NCBI RefSeq assembly: GCF_022213065.1
Contig: NZ_JAKLJA010000054.1
Coordinates: 1-40,010 of the forward strand
Direction of reading: 5' to 3'
DNA: 40,010 bases
DNA from: Paraburkholderia tagetis
GTDB lineage: Bacteria > Pseudomonadota > Gammaproteobacteria > Burkholderiales > Burkholderiaceae
In this document: in pieces, positions 31,748-39,710 of the stretch
Layout of the letters: every line of letters starts with the position of its first letter
Position numbering within the stretch: the first letter of the stretch is position 1
Made by a program: the position numbers and the translations under genes
Notes under the pieces: generated by a model
Told to the model about the DNA's origin: nothing
Seen by the model: only the letters and a program-made list of their open reading frames with translations
The model's database searches: none

Positions 31748-32833
31748 TTAACGGGCAGCGTTTTTGCCCGTCAAGTAAAACTTGACGCAGATATGGGTCC
31801 CGCGCAGCGGTTGCAATCCCAATTGATGGGAAAATTTCTTCTCGCCTTTTCGATATGTCAGCGTGACTTCGAACGTTTCCTGGCGAACCACAATGCTGCC
31901 ATTGAACTTCTCGGCGTAGTCGCTGGTGCTTTTGAGGCCGAGTCCTCGCGCTGCATCCTGCAAGCGGCTCAGATGCCCTTCGGAGAAAATTTTCTCGATC
32001 AGCGCAACGCCTGCATCTTTTCCTGACGACTCAAGCAGGGCGCGTGTTTCCTTTGGCAGTGCGGGCCACAATGTTCCCACAATTCCAGTGCCGTTGTCCG
32101 AAAATACGGTGCTCACATACGGGTCGGCGCCTCTCTTGTACAGTTGGAGCGCAGCAAATCCCGGGATGGGTGAACTCGAATGCTCGCAAATGTTATGGAA
32201 GAGTTCGCTCAAGATCGAGCCCATCTGCCGCTGTTCGTTTGCATGCGCACCAACCGCTTCTCGAAGGCGATGGGGGATGTTCGTGTCGATATTTGCAAGA
32301 TCGATTTTTGCGACCTCAACGAGCGAGTCAGTCTGCCCGTGACGTGACTGTGCCGTCGAAGATTTCGGGCGGGACGGAACGACCGCGACTTCGACGTCCA
32401 GAAGATCGAAAAACCCGGCGCGGTTCAAATAGGCCGAAACCTTGATATCCGGGAGCACGAGGGACACGGATTTCCCTTCGTAGATCAGTTGATTGCAGAG
32501 TGCCAGCAGCCGGGCCGCGGCCTCCAGCAGAATGTTCAAACCCTCTGGAAAGACGAAACGTATGCGAGCGCATGTCGAATCCAGCGGAGAGCCGCATGCA
32601 TTCAAAACCTGCTCAAATTGATCCGGCCGAAGCCACCCTGGGAATGAAAACTCCACAACCAATTCGTCGGGGGCGCGTAGCGACCATTGGTCGTTCGCAT
32701 CCTTAACAAATATCGAGTCGTTCGCATGCAGAATTTGATTGACGATGCGGCGCTCCGTGTTGAGTTTCCGGGCAATCTCGCGTGCTTTAAGCGGTGCCTT
32801 CTCTCTCAAAATCGCTGTTATTTCGTTTTTCAT
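31748..32833 (-). CDS. wHTH-STAS-GHKL ATPase
   Basis: The protein has 361 residues from Met 32833. Residues 1-55 form a small winged HTH (LKAREIARKLNTERRIVNQIL). Residues about 60-150 are STAS-like (FPEGLNILLEAAARLLALC..., YLNRAGFFDLLDV). Residues about 195-355 are a GHKL ATPase: N-box ELFHNICEHS (210-219), G1 DNGTGI (246-251) and G2 ARGLGL (295-300). It resembles anti-sigma-type serine kinases. TTG 32842 is an alternative start three codons upstream; no clear Shine-Dalgarno is visible. The partner gene follows directly, and the ubiquitin-like genes lie downstream on the same strand. Confidence 0.75.
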   Translation of the reverse strand: MKNEITAILREKAPLKAREIARKLNTERRIVNQILHANDSIFVKDANDQWSLRAPDELVVEFSFPGWLRPDQFEQVLNACGSPLDSTCARIRFVFPEGLNILLEAAARLLALCNQLIYEGKSVSLVLPDIKVSAYLNRAGFFDLLDVEVAVVPSRPKSSTAQSRHGQTDSLVEVAKIDLANIDTNIPHRLREAVGAHANEQRQMGSILSELFHNICEHSSSPIPGFAALQLYKRGADPYVSTVFSDNGTGIVGTLWPALPKETRALLESSGKDAGVALIEKIFSEGHLSRLQDAARGLGLKSTSDYAEKFNGSIVVRQETFEVTLTYRKGEKKFSHQLGLQPLRGTHICVKFYLTGKNAAR

Positions 32834-32884
32834 AGGAGGCAATGCTTAAAACGATACGGACTTTGTTCGTACTGCAGGTTGCAA

Positions 32885-32899
32885 AGTATACACGCGTGT
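32885..32899 (-). promoter_or_regulatory. Possible promoter element with ACACGCGTGT palindrome
   Basis: TATACT (minus strand, 32885-32890) touches a perfect 10-bp palindrome (32890-32899) about 50 bases before the ATPase start. A good -35 is not evident. The rest of 32834-33108 holds no gene; GGTCAGT/ACTGACC arms of a further inverted repeat lie at about 32992-33018. Confidence 0.35.
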
Positions 32900-33108
32900 T
32901 TATCCGAGGAGCCAACAGCGAAACAGATACAGCAGTCCGGATATCGAACAAAAAAGGCTGCTCTTGGATTTCGCCTCAATGTCCGCCTTGGGTCAGTTTG
33001 CGGCGGTTGTACTGACCGAAGCAGACTTGTCTCGTCCGGCTGACCGAGGACGTGTGAAAATGCGAAGCTAAGGATCGCCCCTAACGGCGTTTCGGCTCCT
33101 GCGCATGT

Positions 33109-34572
33109 TTAGCCATGGCATTTCTTGTACTTCTTCCCTGAGCCGCATGGGCACGGATCATTGCGGCCGACCTTGCCAGGTTTTGCCGGTTTGGCGGCGC
33201 GTGGCGGCGGCACAAACTGCGTGACGCAGTCCTGGAACTGCCGCAGGGCAGGCGTTCCGAAGAAATTCCACTCTTGGTTCATCTCCTCGTAGTGGGCCTT
33301 CATTTCTTCGGGCCACGTCTCGCACTGCATCAGGATGAAATCCTCGGCGACTGTGCCGCCTGAGAACTTGGGGGCATCAATGCCGATCCCGATGACCTTA
33401 ACCAGATGCGGAAACTTGTTCTTCGCCGCGCCGCATGCGATCTCCAGAAGAGTTTGCCGCTTCTCGCGATAGTCCGGTTCGGAGCGGAACGCGTCGGGCG
33501 CACGTAGTTGCAGGAGGACGTAGCCGACATTCGGCTCGAACGAGGGAAGGAATGTCGCCTGCCGCGTGAACGGACCGGTGTCGGGAAAGCGCTCGACGGC
33601 GGTTAACATCCTCGCTGCCAGGCCCCGACGCATAAAGCGTGGTTCCTTAACCATCTCATAGATGGCGCTTTTGCCTCGTGCGATGTCGGAGTTGCCGCCG
33701 AGCGTGCCGTCCAAGCTGTTCTGGCACGTTCTCTGGATCAGTTTGTCCCAGAAGTACGAGATGCGATCTTCCTTCTTTGTATTCTTGTAGAGGTCGGTCT
33801 GCACGAAGTCGTGCCACTCGCCCTCGCCGATCATTACGCCGTTGAACTGCCCCTTCTCCTTGGGGCCGATCACGTGGCGTTGCGTCGCGGCGTCGTAGTT
33901 TAGGAGATAGTGGCCGAGGAGGTCCTCCTCGCCGCAATAGCTCAGATGGTCGAAGGCGGCGGAAGCCCGAACCTTCTCGTCGAGATACGCCTTGAAGTCG
34001 TTGACCGTGTCCAGTTCGCGCAGCACGATCGGCATGTTGTGGCTGTCGAGCACATGGACCGGGTTGCGCTTGTCGATTTCGATGTGGAACGGTTCGGTCG
34101 GGCCTCCCTCGGTCTCCGTGTAGGTGATCGCGAGGCTACCGTAGACATTCTGCTGCGACGCCCGTTCGCAGGCGTCCCTCGCACCATGGGCGACGATGAT
34201 TTTGTGGATCACCGCTTTATCCCGGTCGAACGGGATCGGCAAGGGCTCCTCGCGCTTGGCATCCAGGAATATCGGCCTGCCACTGCGGATGTAGCGTTCA
34301 GCCCCATGCGCGGTCCTAACCTGACGGTCGATGACGTTGCGCTTCCAGCGGTCCCACAGGACCTGCGGGTCCCTGTCGGGAAATTCGGGCAGCGCGTTCT
34401 CGCGGTCGAAGAAGACGAACAAGGTGTCGTCGAAGACCGCTAGCAAGTCGCACAACTCGTGTCCGTCGTCCTTGTACGGGTTCGGATAGCTCCAGAGCTT
34501 CAGGAACGACCGCTCGCAGAACTCCGCGAGCAGTCGCTCCGTCGCCGTCACACCGCTTCCCTTCCCGTTCAT
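33109..34572 (-). CDS. Nuclease-like protein with C-terminal SEC-C zinc motif
   Basis: The protein has 487 residues. The N-terminus (11-105: ERLLAEFCERSFLKLWSYPNPY, ELCDLLAVFDDTLFVFFDRE, then VIDRQVRTAHGAERYI) resembles a PD-(D/E)XK nuclease core, with candidates E12 or E17, D42 and D56/E58; an expected lysine is not clear. The middle 350 residues match no family I know. The end, GRNDPCPCGSGKKYKKCHG (469-487), is a SEC-C zinc motif (C475, C477, C486, H487). It overlaps the upstream GTPase gene by 4 bases (ATGA, 34569-34572), so the two are translated together and probably act together. A nucleic-acid effector is plausible, not shown. Confidence 0.7.
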   Translation of the reverse strand: MNGKGSGVTATERLLAEFCERSFLKLWSYPNPYKDDGHELCDLLAVFDDTLFVFFDRENALPEFPDRDPQVLWDRWKRNVIDRQVRTAHGAERYIRSGRPIFLDAKREEPLPIPFDRDKAVIHKIIVAHGARDACERASQQNVYGSLAITYTETEGGPTEPFHIEIDKRNPVHVLDSHNMPIVLRELDTVNDFKAYLDEKVRASAAFDHLSYCGEEDLLGHYLLNYDAATQRHVIGPKEKGQFNGVMIGEGEWHDFVQTDLYKNTKKEDRISYFWDKLIQRTCQNSLDGTLGGNSDIARGKSAIYEMVKEPRFMRRGLAARMLTAVERFPDTGPFTRQATFLPSFEPNVGYVLLQLRAPDAFRSEPDYREKRQTLLEIACGAAKNKFPHLVKVIGIGIDAPKFSGGTVAEDFILMQCETWPEEMKAHYEEMNQEWNFFGTPALRQFQDCVTQFVPPPRAAKPAKPGKVGRNDPCPCGSGKKYKKCHG

Positions 34573-36809
34573 AAGAGCTTTGCTCCGATAAATTCAGCGG
34601 CCTCACGCGTCGCCTCGGCGACCTCCTGCAGGAATGCGTTGCGATCCGGCGAGGGCGTCACGTCTGGGATTGGCGCGGCGCGGTCGTAGATTTGTCCGGC
34701 GATCAGCTCGGCGCGCCGAAAGGTCGAACGCGGTCCGGATTCGTCGAACGCGCTGCGCCACTCCGACAGGCGCTCGGTGCGGACGCGTCGGGAGGCAAGC
34801 TCGATGAGCTTGCGGCTTAGTTCCTCGGCGATGGCATCGTAAAGATGCTGCTTGTCGTCGTCGCTCGGCTCTGGCCCGGACCACGAAATCGGGTTTTGAA
34901 GGAGGACATAAAGGCGCTGCTGGAGCTGTTGCTTCAAATCCGCGACGGGCCTCAGGCTGTCGTACTCATCCCCAATGCCGGTTGCGAGCCGTCGGCTGAG
35001 CGCCTTGATCCGCGTCCAGTGCTCTTTCTCGAATCCTTGTTTGACGGTGAGACCAAGGCGAGGCCGCCATGCGTTGCGGAAAGTCTCTGCGGCGCGCTCG
35101 ACTGCGAGAACCAGGTTCATGCGGTCATAGGCCGGGCGCGAGTCGGCCGGCTTCGGCCGCGAGACGATGCCATCCACGATCTCCAGCAGTTTGTCGATCT
35201 GCTTGATCGTTCGCTGTCCGTCGGCGGACGTTTCGTCGAGCTTGGCGTCGATGCTGGAGAGGAACACTCGCGTGCTAGTCAATCGCGCCCGCAGAGCACG
35301 CTCGGCAAAGGGCCCGAGATCCTCGCCGATGGAGGCGAGCACGTTTTCGGCAGAGGCGAGGACGTGATGTACCCGCGCTGCCGGGGTCGGCAGGTTGTCG
35401 CCCTCCACCTGGTCGAAGTGCGTGAACGCGAAGATCAGCTTCGGCGCGCTACCCGAGGACACAAGCTCCTTCATGGCCGCCACGGGCGCAGCCAACATCG
35501 GCTGGGTCGCGTTGTCGACCAGGATGACAGCGTCCACCATCTCAATGCGTTTCGCGAGCGTCGTCGAAATAGTGGACATAGATCGCGGCGTGTGGCCTAG
35601 ACCCTCACCATCGAGCAACGCGAGCTTCGGCACGTCGTTTGTCCACGTTGGCTTGAACGGCCCGGCGACACGAACGCCATTGACCAGTGGAGTCAACAGC
35701 GTGCCGAAGAGCGGTGCATAGTTCGAGGAAAAGCGGGCCAGCGTCCGGATGAAGGCGTCCCGGTCTTCCGTTTCCAACATCCAGCTCACTGGCCAGCCGA
35801 CCTTCGTCTTCTGAAGCTTGCCTTCGGCGAGCAGAGCGAAGCGCTCCTCGATCTCGTCCATTAGCGCGTCCACAACCTGCTGAAAAGCCTCGTCGTCGCG
35901 GATCCGGTTGTCCAACTCTTCCTCGAACAACTCGTCGATAACGCGCTGGTCTTTCTCATCCGTCGCGTTCAGTTCCTGTCGCAGTCCGTCGCTGTGTCGG
36001 AGCGTGACGTCCTTGAGTGCAGCAAGCGCCTGCGCCAGGACCTCGTCCGTGTGCCGGAGCAAGTCGCTATTCTCTGAGGGTTCGCCAGCCTCGGGCTCAT
36101 CATCGAAGTCGCTTACCTCCTTCACCGGTCCGTTGCCCAGCACGTAGTTGAAGCGGAAGCGCTGGTTGACGTGAGTCAGAAGACGGCGCATTTGCTCGCT
36201 TTCGGGCTCGCCGCGGTAGACGGCTAGGACCGCCGCCGACGCGCATTCCTTCAGGTGTTCGCGCACGTCCTCCATCGGGAAGAACGTCACCACGGCGCGG
36301 TATGCGCCTTCGCTCAGGATGATCTCCGTCTCGTGGACGGTGGTCTTCGCTGTGGAAGTGGATGGGAAGCGTTCGCGCGCCGGATCGGTGCCGATGATCT
36401 GACGTAGCAGTGTCGTTTTCCCGGCGCCCGTGGTGCCGACGAGAAGCGCACGGCGGTATTCGCTCGATTGCGCGGAGGGCAGGGCTATAGCCGCCTCACG
36501 CAGGTCGAGAAAGTTGGTCTCACTACCTTCGAGCTTGTAATAGAAGATGTCCACGACGCGGGTATCGAGCGCGACGAGGGCCTGGTCGCGCGCGCCGAGG
36601 TCCCACAGGTGCGGGCTAGAGAGTAGGACGTTCATGTCGTCCCGGAGCTTCGCCGCCTCCTGCTCATCGTCGGTCTTCAAGCTCTGCCGCACCCGGAGCC
36701 CTGTCTTTCCAGTTGTCGGGTCGGTGCGCTTCGGATGCCGGAAGATGATGGCCCAGGTGCTCCTGCCTTGGGTCCGGCTCAGGCTCGCTGTGTAGAAGGC
36801 GTCCGTCAT
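34569..36809 (-). CDS. Large P-loop GTPase with N-terminal arm-type DNA-binding-like domain
   Basis: The protein has 746 residues. Residues 1-65 (TWAIIFRHPKRTDPTTGK, then LRVRQSLKTDDEQEAAKLRDDM) have the strand pattern of the arm-type N-terminal domain of tyrosine recombinases. A GTPase follows: G1 GTTGAGKTT (125-133), G2-like STSTAKTT (150-157), G3 LALLDGEGLGH (396-406), G4 THFD (463-466) and G5-like FLSSIDA (516-522). About 240 mostly helical and acidic residues separate G2 from G3, unusual for a dynamin-type fold. The C-terminal third is helical. A GGAG lies 7 bases before the ATG. The pair with the SEC-C gene is not a system I can name. Confidence 0.72.
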   Translation of the reverse strand: MTDAFYTASLSRTQGRSTWAIIFRHPKRTDPTTGKTGLRVRQSLKTDDEQEAAKLRDDMNVLLSSPHLWDLGARDQALVALDTRVVDIFYYKLEGSETNFLDLREAAIALPSAQSSEYRRALLVGTTGAGKTTLLRQIIGTDPARERFPSTSTAKTTVHETEIILSEGAYRAVVTFFPMEDVREHLKECASAAVLAVYRGEPESEQMRRLLTHVNQRFRFNYVLGNGPVKEVSDFDDEPEAGEPSENSDLLRHTDEVLAQALAALKDVTLRHSDGLRQELNATDEKDQRVIDELFEEELDNRIRDDEAFQQVVDALMDEIEERFALLAEGKLQKTKVGWPVSWMLETEDRDAFIRTLARFSSNYAPLFGTLLTPLVNGVRVAGPFKPTWTNDVPKLALLDGEGLGHTPRSMSTISTTLAKRIEMVDAVILVDNATQPMLAAPVAAMKELVSSGSAPKLIFAFTHFDQVEGDNLPTPAARVHHVLASAENVLASIGEDLGPFAERALRARLTSTRVFLSSIDAKLDETSADGQRTIKQIDKLLEIVDGIVSRPKPADSRPAYDRMNLVLAVERAAETFRNAWRPRLGLTVKQGFEKEHWTRIKALSRRLATGIGDEYDSLRPVADLKQQLQQRLYVLLQNPISWSGPEPSDDDKQHLYDAIAEELSRKLIELASRRVRTERLSEWRSAFDESGPRSTFRRAELIAGQIYDRAAPIPDVTPSPDRNAFLQEVAEATREAAEFIGAKLL

Positions 36810-36819
36810 AGCTCAGCTC

Positions 36820-36902
36820 CGTTGTTCCAATGTTGTTCCGGATTCAAGTGTTGTCGATTGACATCACGTTGTCAAGGTTTTTGGAACAACGCTGGAACAA
36901 CG
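36820..36902. promoter_or_regulatory. Inverted array of GTTGTTCC repeats upstream of the GTPase gene
   Basis: Two GTTGTTCC copies (36821-36828, 36832-36839) face two GGAACAAC copies (36883-36890, 36894-36901). The 20-base arms (36820-36839 and 36883-36902) match at 18 positions over a 43-base spacer. Copies within an arm are 11 bases apart, one helical turn. A TTGACA (minus strand, 36870-36875) lies between. This looks like an operator array. Confidence 0.65.
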
Positions 36903-36935
36903 CTCTGAGATGGTTCCCTTCTAACGTATGAACGC

Positions 36936-37175
36936 TTAACCAAATGCGCCAGCAATTCGCGCGATCATTTCGTCGTTAGCGAAATAGGGGCGACGAGTCC
37001 CACGTCCCTGCAAGCCACGGCGGAAGTCTTCGCTATCAAGCGTGGCGAAGCGATTCAAAAAATCAACGTCAGGGCGCAAACTGGTTTGGTGGGGCACCTT
37101 GACGCCGCGCCCTCTTGACGGCGGAAAGAAATCATAAATTTGCCAGATCTCCAGCTTGGAATTTTGGGTATTGGG
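36936..37175 (-). pseudogene. Possible gene remnant (C-terminal fragment, no start)
   Basis: An open minus-strand frame of about 79 codons ends at TAA 36936-36938. It reads SKLEIWQIYDFFPPSRGRG near its start and PYFANDEMIARIAGAFG at its end, with protein-like composition, but no ATG is at the 5' side and a stop lies just upstream. It could be the end of a lost gene of the accessory region. I do not recognise a family, and a non-coding frame is possible. Beyond it, up to 37310, I see only AT-rich sequence. Confidence 0.3.
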
Positions 37176-37310
37176 TTACGCAGAAACAGAATGCATATAT
37201 TTTTTTGCCATTTCAAACGTATTCCTAATCAAATTGTTGGCGTGGCACACCGGGGTGGAGACGTTGACTGCTGCGCTCTCGTCTTCTATTGTCATGCAAA
37301 GTGCAACCTA

Positions 37311-37324
37311 GTCCCAAAATGGAC
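37311..37324 (+). promoter_or_regulatory. GTCC-N6-GGAC palindrome over the XRE start codon
   Basis: GTCC CAAAAT GGAC spans the ATG of the XRE gene (37319-37321). A related GTCCC-N6-GGGAC site is just before tnsA, suggesting autoregulation or a transposase-binding site. Confidence 0.45.
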
Positions 37325-37714
37325 GCCCAGGCCCCCAAAATTTCCTTCGCGGAATGTCTCCTTTTGACCCGGCGCCGGAGCGGTCTAAGGCAGAAGACCG
37401 TCGCTCAACGTAGCGGCCTCGACCCCTCGTACCTCGCCTCGTTGGAGAACGCCCGTCGTCCCCCACCATCCCCTGAAGTACTTGCCCGAATTCTGGACGG
37501 TCTAGATGCTAGTCCAGAGGATCGCCGCGCACTGGAGCAACTAGCGTTGTCCCATCATTTGAAAGCACAACTCTCGCGACGGGCGCCACCCGAGTTGGCG
37601 GAGGTGCTTTTTGCCGTCACGACGTTATCTGCGGAACAGCTGAAAGCGACGCGAGCTTTTCTGCGCCATCTGACTTCAGTTCGAAGCACTCTCGAACAGG
37701 AGGCCACCATGTAA
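37319..37714 (+). CDS. XRE-family HTH regulator
   Basis: The 131-residue protein has an HTH_3 domain (residues 12-64): FAECLLLTRRRSGLRQKTVAQRSGLDPSYLASLENARRPPPSPEVLARIL, a clear Cro/CI-type fold. The rest is a helical tail (ALEQLALSHHLKAQL..., AEQLKATRAFLRHL), perhaps for dimerisation. ATG 37319 is chosen; a TTG at 37289 would add ten residues. It lies upstream of tnsA on the same strand, so it likely regulates the transposon genes. Confidence 0.82.
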   Translation: MDAQAPKISFAECLLLTRRRSGLRQKTVAQRSGLDPSYLASLENARRPPPSPEVLARILDGLDASPEDRRALEQLALSHHLKAQLSRRAPPELAEVLFAVTTLSAEQLKATRAFLRHLTSVRSTLEQEATM

Positions 37715-37875
37715 ACGAGAAACGGCGAGAAAACCCTTTCGAGCCTTCCCGCCGCGTGGGCTCAGCAATGCGTCACTGAGGCCCGGGAGAGTCTTCAGTA
37801 TCAAGCTTTGCTGGCAGGCGCGTCAAGGCTCCCTTTTTGTCAATTTTCTTCGGGGACGCCGCAGAAATGGACTTG

Positions 37876-37897
37876 CGCGTCCCCAAAAAGGGACGCG
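37876..37897 (+). promoter_or_regulatory. CGCGTCCC-N6-GGGACGCG palindrome before tnsA
   Basis: A perfect 8-bp inverted repeat with an A-rich 6-base spacer ends two bases before the ATG at 37900. Further GGGGACGCC and ATGGAC words occur at about 37855-37872. It resembles the site over the XRE start. Confidence 0.5.
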
Positions 37898-37899
37898 AA

Positions 37900-38565
37900 A
37901 TGCCATTTCCAAGCAAGCGTAAGAAGAAAACGATCGCACCGGATGTTAGCGTTGCCCTCGAATGGGACAACCTTGAATCTCTGCCCGCGGATCGCGAGCG
38001 CAAACTGCCGGCGCGGACGATCGTTACCAGTACCCCCTACAGAATCGTTGGAGGATTTTCCCTTCCATCACGATCACCTTGGCCTCTTGAGTGGGAGTCC
38101 TATGGGGAGCGAATGACGCTCGCGACGCTAGCACTGTCGCAGGGCCTCGATTTTGTGGCCACCCAGCCCGATGAGCTGAGATATCACCTGGACGGCATCC
38201 CCCGTCGTTACTACCCTGATCTTTTAGTACGTGGGCCTTTGGGGGAGTGTTTTGTAGAGGTAAAGCCTTTACCGATCCTCGTCAAAGACGAAAATGTCCA
38301 GCGGTATGCCGAAGTAGCCGCGCGGTTGATGGCTGTTGGCAAACGGCTTGAATTTCTCACCGACGATCAGATCATCATAAAGCCGCGCGTCGCGAACGTC
38401 TCTCTACTTCGTCGATATATCTCCAGTCATCTCGAAGCAACTGAGGTTCCCCCGGTTTTTCGCCTTCCAAAGGCCCCGGGTTATGCAGCCGTATCCCTTG
38501 TCCGTCGAGCCACAAGCCAGTCTTGCATGAACTGGGTTGGCGACATGAAGCCAAGCGATGAATGA
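37900..38565 (+). pseudogene. tnsA: TnsA-like transposon endonuclease, 3' end disrupted by IS3-family insertion
   Basis: TnsA cuts the 5' ends of Tn7-like elements with TnsB. From ATG 37900: RRYYPDLLVRGPLGECFVEVKPL (residues 102-124) carries the PD-(D/E)XK residues D107, E120 and K122, and EWESYGERM (64-72) the preceding acidic position; YAEVAARLMAVGKRLEFLTDDQI follows. The frame stays open to 38565, but the last 30 or so codons are antisense to the inserted transposase gene, so the natural C-terminus is lost. The start was set by the palindrome and the start of a basic MPFPSKRKKK segment; an ATG at 37867 is an alternative. Confidence 0.72.
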
Positions 38566-39371
38566 CGACGACTGCGGTTATAAAACACTTCGATGTATTC
38601 GAACAAGTCCGCGACGGCTTCGCGATGCGTGCGATACCTCGTGCCATACACGCGCTCGTTCTTCAAGCTGTTGAAGAAGCTTTCCGTTGGCGCGTTATCC
38701 CAGCAACTGCCTTTGCGGCTCATCGAGCATTGCATGCCGTACGAGTTCAGTTTTCGCTGGAAGTCGTGGCTGGCGTATTGACTGCCTCTATCCGAATGAT
38801 GCAGCGCGCCGGGCCCGGGCCGGCGGCGGAACCATGCCATCGTCAGGGCGTCGGACACGAGTTCCGTCGTCATGCGCGGCTTCACCGACCAGCCCACGAC
38901 TTCCCGGTTGAACAGGTCCAGCGTGACGGCCAGGTACAGCCAACCTTCATCGGTCCAGATGTACGTGATGTCCGAGGTGAACACTTGATTGGGCTGTGCC
39001 GGCGTGAAGTTGCGGTTCAACACGTTCGGCGCGACCGGCAGTTTGTGCCGGGAATCGGTTGTCACGCGGTAACGGCGCTTGTGGCGGGCTCGAATACCGT
39101 TGGCGCTCATCAACCGCTCTATCCGCGCTTTGCTGGCTGGAAAGCCGCGAGAGCGAACCTCTTCGGTCATGCGCGGCGAGCCGTAGGCACCTTTGACCTC
39201 GGCGTGAATCGTCCGAATCAACGTGAGCAACTGTGCATCGGTCAGCCGCTGGCGCTCGGGCGTGCCGCCGCGCTTCCACGCACGATAGCCGTTGACGCTC
39301 ACGCCAAGGACCTCGCACAGCGCCGCAAGCGGGTATTGCCGGCACTGTGTGTCAATCCAGGCGAACTTCAC
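38481..39371 (-). CDS. IS3-family transposase OrfB (DDE integrase)
   Basis: The 296-residue reading has an HTH_21 region (VKGAYGSPRMTEEVRSRGF) and an rve integrase core with the DDE triad: D in FTSDITYIWT, D in HHSDRGSQYAS and E in NAPTESFFNSLKNE. It starts with GTG overlapping the orfA stop (GTGA), but in IS3 elements it is normally made as an OrfAB fusion by -1 frameshift. It appears intact. Confidence 0.93.
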   Translation of the reverse strand: MKFAWIDTQCRQYPLAALCEVLGVSVNGYRAWKRGGTPERQRLTDAQLLTLIRTIHAEVKGAYGSPRMTEEVRSRGFPASKARIERLMSANGIRARHKRRYRVTTDSRHKLPVAPNVLNRNFTPAQPNQVFTSDITYIWTDEGWLYLAVTLDLFNREVVGWSVKPRMTTELVSDALTMAWFRRRPGPGALHHSDRGSQYASHDFQRKLNSYGMQCSMSRKGSCWDNAPTESFFNSLKNERVYGTRYRTHREAVADLFEYIEVFYNRSRRHSSLGFMSPTQFMQDWLVARRTRDTAA

Positions 39372-39661
39372 AGGAGGTCCTTCGCGAAGAACGCCGCCGC
39401 TTTTTTTGCGATTTCCAGCTCCATCTGCAAGCGCTTGTTCTCCGCTCGCAGTCGCGACAGCTCCATCTGTTCCGCCGTGACGGCCTTCGCCCCGGGGCCA
39501 TTCAGCTTGCCGGCCTCGAAAGCCTTCAGCCAGTTGCGCAGGGTCTGCGTCGACATACCCAATTCGCGGGCCACGGCACTGACGCCTTGCCCATCCTTGA
39601 TTCGTTGCACGGCGGCTTGCCTGAACTCTGCCGTGTACACCTGGTGCGGTACCTTGAACAT
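39368..39661 (-). CDS. IS3-family transposase OrfA
   Basis: The 97-residue protein has an HTH (YTAEFRQAAVQRIKDGQGVSAVARELGMSTQTLRNWLKAFEAG) and a leucine-zipper-like coiled coil (ELSRLRAENKRLQMELEIAKKAAAFF). It binds the IS ends and regulates the fusion transposase. A GGAAGGAAAG precedes the ATG. Confidence 0.93.
   Translation of the reverse strand: MFKVPHQVYTAEFRQAAVQRIKDGQGVSAVARELGMSTQTLRNWLKAFEAGKLNGPGAKAVTAEQMELSRLRAENKRLQMELEIAKKAAAFFAKDLL
39400..39407 (-). other. Probable -1 frameshift site of the IS3 element
   Basis: On the minus strand a run of seven As followed by G (GCA AAA AAA GCG) lies in orfA. A -1 slip there leads into the orfB frame, giving an OrfAB fusion ending at 38481. 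Confidence 0.7.
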
Positions 39662-39710
39662 TTCTGCTTTCCTTCCTTTGGGTCGAGTTTATACGCGACC
39701 TGACCAGAGA

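Larger units (their letters stand above)
38440..39710 (-). mobile_element. IS3-family insertion sequence
   Basis: About 1.25 kb containing orfA (39368-39661) and orfB (38481-39371) on the minus strand. Both genes are intact. I could not resolve the terminal inverted repeats or a target duplication, so both borders are approximate. It lies between tnsA and the TniB-like fragment, where tnsB would be. Confidence 0.8.

Noticed and set aside
38562..39710. Plus-strand frame through the IS3 element into the TniB-like fragment
   Set aside because: It is antisense to the transposase genes. Only the part after about 39711 resembles a protein family.
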